Notes under the pieces: generated by a model
Seen by the model: the letters and a program-made list of their open reading frames with translations, nothing else
What the model was told of the DNA's origin: nothing
Databases searched by the model: none
Translations under genes and position numbers: made by a program
Part shown: one piece after another, positions 51,637-56,807 of the stretch
Layout: every line of letters begins with the position of its first letter
Numbering within the stretch: the stretch's first letter is position 1
Assembly: GCA_947177225.1 (NCBI GenBank)
Contig: CAMWTS010000013.1
Location: forward strand, 1 to 56,807
DNA: 56,807 nucleotides
DNA from: an uncultured Alistipes sp.
GTDB lineage: Bacteria > Bacteroidota > Bacteroidia > Bacteroidales > Rikenellaceae
Direction of reading: 5' to 3'

Positions 51637-52797
51637 ATGAAAACTGTCATGTCTGTCTTCGGTACGCGTCCGGAGGCAATCAAAATGGCTCCGCTTGTGA
51701 AGGAGCTTGCGCGTTATCCCGATCGTTTTCGCAGCGTAGTCTGCGTGACTGGGCAGCACCGCCAGATGTTGGATCAGGTATTGCACATATTCGACATAGT
51801 ACCCGATTACGATCTCGATATCATGCAGCAGGGGCAGGATCTGTACGATGTCACTTCGCGCGTGCTGTTGGGTATGCGCAGGGTGTTGCGCGAGTGCCGT
51901 CCCGATATTGTTCTGGTGCATGGCGATACGACCACTTCGACGGCGGCGGCTTTGGCGGCATTCTATGAGCAGATTCCCGTCGGTCATGTCGAGGCAGGCC
52001 TGCGTACGCACGACATTTACAGCCCGTGGCCTGAGGAGATGAACCGTCAGATTACGGGGCGCATAGCCTCGTTGCATTTCGCACCGACACAGCTCAGCCG
52101 CGAAAATCTGCTCTCGGAGGGTATTGCCGAACAGCGTATTGTTGTTACCGGCAACACGGTGATCGACGCTTTATACATGGTCGTGGATAAGATTAAGCGC
52201 GACGCCGAACTTAACCGGTCGTTGGAGTCGGTGCTGCGTGATGCCGGTTACGATGTCGACCGTCTTGTCGGCGGACGACGGTTGGTGCTTATCACAGGGC
52301 ATCGCCGCGAGAACTTCGGCGACGGATTCCTGCACATGTGCCAGGCGATCAAGGATCTGTCGCAACGCTATCGTGAAGGGGTCGATTTCGTCTATCCCAT
52401 GCACCTAAATCCCAATGTGCGGCAACCGATACATAAGATCTTCGGTGAGGATTTGACGAATTTGAACAACATGTTTTTTATCGAACCATTGGAGTACCTT
52501 TCGTTTGTGTGCCTGATGGAGAGAGCCGATATCGTGTTGACCGACAGCGGCGGTATACAAGAGGAGGCTCCGGGATTGGGCAAGCCGGTGCTCGTCATGC
52601 GCGACACAACCGAGCGGCCGGAGGCTCTGTCGGCCGGTACGGTTCATCTGGTAGGCACCGACTACGGCCGTATCATGGAGGAGGTGTCGCAGCTTTTGGA
52701 CGACCGTGCCGCTTACGAGTGCATGAGCAAGGCCGTCAATCCTTATGGCGACGGCAAGGCGTCAGAGCGTATTGTCGAGACATTGGACAATATGTAG
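51637..52797 (+). CDS. wecB: UDP-N-acetylglucosamine 2-epimerase (non-hydrolysing)
   Basis: The 386-residue enzyme shows [13 protein letters not shown] at the start, [29 protein letters not shown] and [12 protein letters not shown], the signatures of WecB/MnaA. It converts UDP-GlcNAc to UDP-ManNAc, feeding WecC. With WecA, WecC and WecG it completes the ManNAcA pathway. Confidence 0.95.
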   Translation: MKTVMSVFGTRPEAIKMAPLVKELARYPDRFRSVVCVTGQHRQMLDQVLHIFDIVPDYDLDIMQQGQDLYDVTSRVLLGMRRVLRECRPDIVLVHGDTTTSTAAALAAFYEQIPVGHVEAGLRTHDIYSPWPEEMNRQITGRIASLHFAPTQLSRENLLSEGIAEQRIVVTGNTVIDALYMVVDKIKRDAELNRSLESVLRDAGYDVDRLVGGRRLVLITGHRRENFGDGFLHMCQAIKDLSQRYREGVDFVYPMHLNPNVRQPIHKIFGEDLTNLNNMFFIEPLEYLSFVCLMERADIVLTDSGGIQEEAPGLGKPVLVMRDTTERPEALSAGTVHLVGTDYGRIMEEVSQLLDDRAAYECMSKAVNPYGDGKASERIVETLDNM

Positions 52798-52805
52798 GAG
52801 CGACG

Positions 52806-53876
52806 ATGAGGGATCGTGAAATGTTGTTGGTCGATATCTGTCGGGCATATGTAACGGGCGAAGGCGTGCGATCGGATTTCGATTCGCTCGATGCCAGGTC
52901 GATGGGGCGAATCTTCGATGAGTGTGCCGCTCACGGTATTACCGTGGTTGCTTATGCCGTGTTGAGAGATATGCTGGCACATCGTGTTGATATGCGCGAT
53001 GTGAAGTTGCGCTGGGCACTCTCTGCCGAGCGCATAGCAGGCCGTTACAGGAAACAATGTTTGCTTGCGGCTGATGCCGGGTATTGTCTTTCGGCAGCGG
53101 GGATCGATGCGGTAGTCTTCAAAGGTCCTGCGTTGAGTCGCTACTATCGCCGGCCTGAGCATCGCGAGTGCGGTGATCTGGACATATATACAGGGTGCGA
53201 TATGGAACGGGCCTCCTCGGCTCTGGCGGCGGCCGGAGGTGTCGTAGAGGCTGTAACACTGAAAAATACTCATGTTTTATACAAGGGGCTGATGATCGAG
53301 AATCATTGCTCGACCACCGATGCCCGCGGTCGTAGATCCAATCGCGAATTTGAGATGCTTATGCGCGAGTTGCTTGCTTCGCGCGACTCGTGCCGTCGAA
53401 TCGACGATTTGCAGATGTTACTGCCGCCGGTGATTTTTACGGCGATTCATACGTTGCGTCATGCCCTGCATCACTATTTATGGGAGGGTATTGCCATGCG
53501 CCACTTGCTCGATTGGGCGTTGTTTGTCGAGGCGGAGCAGGATAACATCGACTGGCCGCGTTTTTATGCTCTTTGCGAGAAATATCGTCTGAGAGCGTTT
53601 GCCGATGCACTGACGGCCATTGCCGCAGAGAGTTTCGGGGTGCGGCTGTCGCATGAGAGTATAACTTATGATTCCGTTCTGGGCAGCCGGATTCTGCATG
53701 ATGTAGTTATGAGCTGCAACCATGCCGGCCGCAGTGGATCGCGTACGCGTATGTCGACTCTGCTGCGATTTTGGTCTGGCCGGTGGAAATTCCGGCAGTT
53801 GTACGATAGCAATTTCTTTGCGGAGATGTTCTATATAGCGAAAGGCTCGCTTTTCCAGAGGCATCTGCGATTGTGA
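52806..53876 (+). CDS. Nucleotidyltransferase-fold protein of polysaccharide loci
   Basis: The 356-residue protein matches the 'uncharacterised nucleotidyltransferase' family by AVVFKGPALSRYYRRPEHRE followed by CGDLDIY (about residues 102-128), where the D-x-D is a Pol-beta-type metal site. The N- and C-terminal parts are helical. Members occur in capsule and peptide-modification clusters; the substrate is unknown. It starts eight bases after wecB and ends the locus before a strong terminator. Confidence 0.8.
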   Translation: MRDREMLLVDICRAYVTGEGVRSDFDSLDARSMGRIFDECAAHGITVVAYAVLRDMLAHRVDMRDVKLRWALSAERIAGRYRKQCLLAADAGYCLSAAGIDAVVFKGPALSRYYRRPEHRECGDLDIYTGCDMERASSALAAAGGVVEAVTLKNTHVLYKGLMIENHCSTTDARGRRSNREFEMLMRELLASRDSCRRIDDLQMLLPPVIFTAIHTLRHALHHYLWEGIAMRHLLDWALFVEAEQDNIDWPRFYALCEKYRLRAFADALTAIAAESFGVRLSHESITYDSVLGSRILHDVVMSCNHAGRSGSRTRMSTLLRFWSGRWKFRQLYDSNFFAEMFYIAKGSLFQRHLRL

Positions 53877-53893
53877 AACGACACATGACAAGA

Positions 53894-53928
53894 GCAGGCG
53901 GCAACCATCGGTTGCCGCCTGCTTCGTT
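53894..53928 (+). terminator. Terminator ending the polysaccharide locus
   Basis: GCAGGCGGCAACC and GGTTGCCGCCTGC form a perfect 13-bp stem with a three-base loop, followed by T-rich TTCGTTTATCTTATT. It marks the boundary with the convergent DUF721 gene. Confidence 0.9.
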
Positions 53929-54218
53929 TATCTTATTATCACTGCGTTGACCAGCTTCATGCCAGCCCGGCGGTTAAGCTCCGCCATCAGGTAGTCGCGG
54001 CGGTAGAACAACTCCTGTCTGACCACGCTCGACTGCATGCCGACGTAGAGTATGTGCCGCTCCAATCTGAATTCGGTGGTTATGTCGGCCACGCGGTCGC
54101 CGACGATCTCGCGCCAGAAATCGGGCAGTTTGGCCTCGGCTATTTTGGCCGCAACGTATGGGCGGCGGAAAAACTCGTCGAGAATATCGCCTATCAGCAT
54201 TGGTTTGGTGCGTCTCAT
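53928..54218 (-). CDS. DUF721 (DciA-like) protein
   Basis: The 96-residue protein has the DUF721 core FWREIVGDRVADIT and LYVGMQSSVVRQEL near residues 34-70. DUF721 proteins include DciA, which helps load the replicative helicase in bacteria lacking DnaC, so a replication role is likely but not proven here. Its ATG overlaps the recF stop by four bases (ATGA), so the two are translationally coupled. Confidence 0.9.
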   Translation of the reverse strand: MRRTKPMLIGDILDEFFRRPYVAAKIAEAKLPDFWREIVGDRVADITTEFRLERHILYVGMQSSVVRQELFYRRDYLMAELNRRAGMKLVNAVIIR

Positions 54219-55303
54219 GGCTTGATCTCCCCTTCGCTGACGTTGAACAGACGGTATGTCGCCGCAGCACGGTCGAGCGTGCTCTGCAATCGCACCTTGT
54301 TGCAGTCGGTTATCAATATCTGGCCGAACCGTTCGCCCGATACGAGCGAGAGCAGTTGTGCCACGCGGCGCATGTCGAGCTTGTCGAACAGATCGTCGAG
54401 CAGCAGTATGGGGCGCTCTGCCCGATGGTCGGCAAGCATCGTATATTGAGCCAGTTTCAAAGCTATCAGGAACGATTTCTGCTGCCCTTGCGAGCCGTAT
54501 TTGCGCAGCGGATAACCGCCTATGCCAAGCACCAGGTCGTCGCGATGTATGCCGCAGGTGGTGTACTGGTTGATTAAATCGCGCTGGCGCGATGCTGTGA
54601 GCAGCTCGGCCAGCGGACGCTCCGCAAGCTCCGAGCGATAGGTAATGTCGATCTTCTCCCGATCCTCCGACAGCAGCTCGTAATAGTGCTCGACAAGAGG
54701 TGTCATCTGCTCGACGATCTCCGTCCGGCGGCGGTGTATCGCCTCGCCGCTGTCGCACAGCATAAGGTCGTAGATTGCGATCATATCCTCCTCCGGCTGG
54801 GTTTTGAGCAGCTTGTTGCGCTCGGCCAGGGCGGCATTGTAACGTATCAGGGCTGCCAGATAACTGCGGTCGATCTGCGATATGAACGAATTGAGATAAC
54901 GCCGCCGCTCTTCGGCAGAGTCGCTTATAAGAGCCGTGTCCGACGGCGATACGACGACTATGGGGAACGCCCCGACATGGTCCGACAGCCGGTCGTACTC
55001 CTTGCCGTTGCGTTTGAGGGTCTTGCCGCTGCGGCGCGAATAGCTGCAACATACCTGCTCGTCGCGTCCCTCGTCGCTGGTAAAACGACCGTCGAGCATG
55101 AAAAATTCGTCGCCGTGTCTTACGCTTTGCGAGTCGGTCATGGAGAGCATCGACTTGGCCATCGACAGGTAGTGTACGGCATCGAGCACGTTGGTCTTGC
55201 CCGCACCGTTGTCGCCTACCAGACAGTTTATGCCCTCGGAGAGGGTCAACTGCTGCTCGGCGATATTCTTGAATCCTATCAGCGATATGTCGCGTAATAC
55301 CAT
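54215..55303 (-). CDS. recF: DNA replication and repair protein RecF
   Basis: The 362-residue SMC-like ATPase has Walker A VGDNGAGKTNVLDAV near residues 28-42, the signature region KYGSQGQQKSFLIALKLAQ and Walker B PILLLDDLFDKLD. RecF works with RecO and RecR to load RecA at gaps. Start ATG at 55303 gives the family N-terminus MVLRDISLIGFKN; an upstream in-frame ATG lies beyond the promoter. DUF721 follows with a four-base overlap. Confidence 0.95.
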   Translation of the reverse strand: MVLRDISLIGFKNIAEQQLTLSEGINCLVGDNGAGKTNVLDAVHYLSMAKSMLSMTDSQSVRHGDEFFMLDGRFTSDEGRDEQVCCSYSRRSGKTLKRNGKEYDRLSDHVGAFPIVVVSPSDTALISDSAEERRRYLNSFISQIDRSYLAALIRYNAALAERNKLLKTQPEEDMIAIYDLMLCDSGEAIHRRRTEIVEQMTPLVEHYYELLSEDREKIDITYRSELAERPLAELLTASRQRDLINQYTTCGIHRDDLVLGIGGYPLRKYGSQGQQKSFLIALKLAQYTMLADHRAERPILLLDDLFDKLDMRRVAQLLSLVSGERFGQILITDCNKVRLQSTLDRAAATYRLFNVSEGEIKP

Positions 55304-55323
55304 AACTGCGTTTTTTTGCACTC

Positions 55324-55331
55324 CAAAGATA
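55324..55331 (-). promoter_or_regulatory. -7 promoter element of recF/DUF721
   Basis: Minus-strand TATCTTTG lies about 20 bases before the recF start codon. No clear -33 element is visible. Confidence 0.6.
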
Positions 55332-55417
55332 CGTTTTTTTTCAGAGATATTTGTCGTTGTCGTGTTGTTTGTGCTATTTTTTCGCGGCAAATGCTGCCGG
55401 TTTTAGATAATTTATTA

Positions 55418-55425
55418 TACTTTTG
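55418..55425 (+). promoter_or_regulatory. -7 promoter element of the TPR/ribH-like unit
   Basis: TACTTTTG fits the consensus, 45 bases before the TPR gene; the best TTTT lies closer than usual. Confidence 0.5.
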
Positions 55426-55469
55426 TAGTTTGAACGAGAAAATATAAACTAAAAACTATAACGTATTTT

Positions 55470-56126
55470 ATGACAAACAAAGTGGAAACCCCTCAGCAGG
55501 ACGTAATGATCGAGGCTAAGGGTAAGTTGGAGACGTTTTTCGAGAAGTACAGCAAGCAGATACTGTATGGACTGCTCATCGTTGCATGCGTGTGCGTGAT
55601 CTTCTTCTTCTGGCGCAGCCGTTCGGAGCGTCAGGCACGTGTGACCGAGGCCAATGCCCAGGTTGCGCTGGTGGCTGCATACGATGCCATCGAACTTAAC
55701 GACTATGCCGGAGCCGCTGCTGCTGCCGAGAATGTCGTATCGCAGTATGAGGGTACCGATGCTGCCAATCTGGCTGCATACATCGCCGGTGCGAGCTATG
55801 TGAAGCTCGGCGATTTCGACAATGCCCGCAAGTATCTGGCCAAGTACGAGGCCAAGGAGGGTGCTGCTGCCGAGATGATCGACGCCATGGCATTGGGTCT
55901 TCAAGGCGATATCGCCGTGGAGCAGGACGATTTGCAGGCTGCCGCAGGCTTCTTTGCAAAGGCCGCTGCTGCAAGTACCGATCCCGTGACCGAGCCGATG
56001 TTCCTGCGTAAGCTGGCTGCCGTATATGCTGCTCAGGGCGAGCAGGAGAAGGCTGCCGAGTGCTATCGCAAGATCGTGGAGAAGTATCCGGCACAGGCCG
56101 CCACCGTAGAGAAGTATCTTAAATAG
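55470..56126 (+). CDS. Membrane-anchored tetratricopeptide repeat protein (YfgM-like)
   Basis: The 218-residue protein has a cytosolic N-terminus, one membrane helix at about residues 31-49 (ILYGLLIVACVCVIFFFW) and a C-terminal domain of about four TPR-type helical pairs rich in Ala (KLGDFDNARKYLAKYEAKEG, AAQGEQEKAAECYRKIVEKYP). The arrangement matches YfgM-like periplasmic chaperone partners of the Sec translocon. In related Bacteroidota it commonly precedes ribH, as it does here, 33 bases upstream. Confidence 0.85.
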   Translation: MTNKVETPQQDVMIEAKGKLETFFEKYSKQILYGLLIVACVCVIFFFWRSRSERQARVTEANAQVALVAAYDAIELNDYAGAAAAAENVVSQYEGTDAANLAAYIAGASYVKLGDFDNARKYLAKYEAKEGAAAEMIDAMALGLQGDIAVEQDDLQAAAGFFAKAAAASTDPVTEPMFLRKLAAVYAAQGEQEKAAECYRKIVEKYPAQAATVEKYLK

Positions 56127-56159
56127 TTATCCGCCTGTCGGATTATTGCATATTGCATA

Positions 56160-56603
56160 ATGGATCAAGCATCGCGTTTGAACTATAACGGCACGCGGGC
56201 GGTTTCGGCTGCCGATATGAAATTCGGAGTACTCATCGTCGATGAGTATTCCGATTTTGTTGAACGCCATATCGGAGCCATGCTCGATATGTTGCGCCGT
56301 CTGGGTTGTCTGGACAACGATATTGTCGTCAAGCAGATTCCGTCGCTCGGCGATACTGTGCTCGGCGTACAGTTCTTTGCCGAATATACCGATGTCGACG
56401 GAGTGCTCGTGGTTATGCCGGCCGAGAAACTCTATGCCAATCAGGCTCTTCTGGGCGGTATCGTTCATCTGCAAATGCAGTGGAACATGCCCGTTTGCAT
56501 AGGAGGCAGCGAGCGTGCCTCCGATATTGTTGAGATGGTTGCCTTGCAGTGCGAGATGGAGGCTGCGGCACCTGAGCAGGGGGAGAGGCCGAAGTTTTCG
56601 TGA
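56160..56603 (+). CDS. Degenerate 6,7-dimethyl-8-ribityllumazine synthase (RibH) homologue
   Basis: The 147-residue protein aligns with RibH along its length: an N-terminal arm, MKFGVLIVDEYSDF (20-33), DNDIVVKQIPSL (53-63), FFAEYTDVDGVLVVMP (72-87) and a short C-terminal helix region. The active-site elements are missing, however: the W/F-N motif is DEY-S, the PG(A/S)xE motif is PSLGD at 61-65, and the VIRGxTxHF segment with the catalytic His is replaced by VVMPAEKLY and is shorter. It is in the usual genomic place of ribH, after the TPR gene. The last residues KFS and the stop lie in sequence shared with the left border of a family A repeat. It may be a non-catalytic paralogue. Confidence 0.75.
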   Translation: MDQASRLNYNGTRAVSAADMKFGVLIVDEYSDFVERHIGAMLDMLRRLGCLDNDIVVKQIPSLGDTVLGVQFFAEYTDVDGVLVVMPAEKLYANQALLGGIVHLQMQWNMPVCIGGSERASDIVEMVALQCEMEAAAPEQGERPKFS

Positions 56604-56605
56604 CT

Positions 56606-56726
56606 TTTTTCGTGAAAAGCGGCATTCTGCTGCCGCGCCTTGTCGTTCGCCAATGGGCAGTACGCCAAGTACAGCCCATCGTCTCCCTCCTGCGTTGCGT
56701 TGCATAATACCGCTTTTGCCGAAAAA
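56606..56726. repeat. Family A palindromic repeat, copy A9
   Basis: Ends TTTTTCGTGAAAAGCGG and CCGCTTTTGCCGAAAAA with the central stem ATGGGC-A-GTAC / GTAC-A-GCCCAT. It abuts the ribH-like stop codon. Confidence 0.85.
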
Positions 56727-56728
56727 CC

Positions 56729-56807
56729 TTTTTCTTTTCCGAGAAAAGGCGGCATTTACTGCCTCTCACTCAAATGTCCGAACGGGACGTACGTACAGTA
56801 CTACCCG
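56729..56807. repeat. Family A palindromic repeat, copy A10, cut by the window end
   Basis: A left end TTTTCCGAGAAAAGGCGGC and the first half of a central stem (ACGGGACGTAC with GTACTACCCG) are visible before the window stops. Confidence 0.6.

Overview
The window reads as chromosomal DNA of a Bacteroidota gut bacterium, most likely order Bacteroidales and plausibly Rikenellaceae/Alistipes. The genus is inference; the phylum is well supported. Upstream of many genes there is the Bacteroidota-type -7 element TAnnTTTG, often with a TTTG -33 element about 19-20 bases before it, and Shine-Dalgarno sequences are mostly absent. The content is typical of the phylum: DUF6029/Omp28 secreted proteins, a DUF4924 protein, MsrPQ-free Hdr-type redox genes, RpoN without its own activator nearby, and the DUF721-recF / TPR-ribH neighbourhood. 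Coding DNA looks GC-rich (my impression is mid-50s percent), while intergenic DNA and parts of the polysaccharide locus look richer in AT.

Layout. 1-4187 (minus): a partial DUF2156-like gene, an LtaS-like membrane sulfatase-fold enzyme, rlmH and a short GH2-like protein. 4332-7893 (plus): asnS, rpoN and a membrane protein. 8289-11496 (plus): a three-gene envelope operon (TlpA-like thioredoxin, DUF6029, Omp28 lipoprotein). 12561-17502 (plus): a five-gene heterodisulfide-reductase-like cluster. 17635-17707: initiator tRNA. 18064-18475: a probable structured non-coding RNA of about 400 nt with its own promoter and terminator. 18613-28255 (minus): a receiver-like/PPDK fusion, transketolase, clpX, clpP, tig and tsaE. 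28784-29845 (plus): a GH53 galactanase lipoprotein. 29918-31033 (minus): hemW. 31182-36582 (plus): sdaA, GNAT, cdd, an RluA-type synthase, dtd, a nuclease lipoprotein and DUF4924. 37461-38636: a secreted protein of unknown function. 39333-53876 (plus): a 13-gene surface-polysaccharide locus. 53928-55303 (minus): DUF721 and recF. 55470-56603 (plus): a TPR protein and a degenerate ribH homologue.

How the genes work together. The polysaccharide locus contains the complete Wec-type set for UDP-ManNAcA and its transfer to an undecaprenyl-PP-GlcNAc-type acceptor (WecB, WecC, WecG, WecA), plus Ugd, Wzx, Wzy, a GT4 enzyme and several possible decorating enzymes. It therefore looks like a Wzx/Wzy-dependent glycan with an enterobacterial-common-antigen-like start. 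The Hdr-like cluster encodes HdrC, HdrB, HdrA, a second HdrC and a membrane-anchored HdrD-like subunit, which suggests electron transfer between a cytosolic disulfide or low-potential donor and the menaquinone pool.

The most unusual content is intergenic. Long spacers are packed with imperfect palindromes belonging to at least three families. Copies keep the same mismatch positions and flanks while the two arms of the stem change together between copies, so base pairing is preserved although the sequence is not. All copies of the main family that I found lie in the same orientation, several abut or supply stop codons, and one carries a copy of a second family inside it, with a matching uninterrupted copy elsewhere in the window. 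With the unassigned structured RNA, these are the best candidates for something undescribed.
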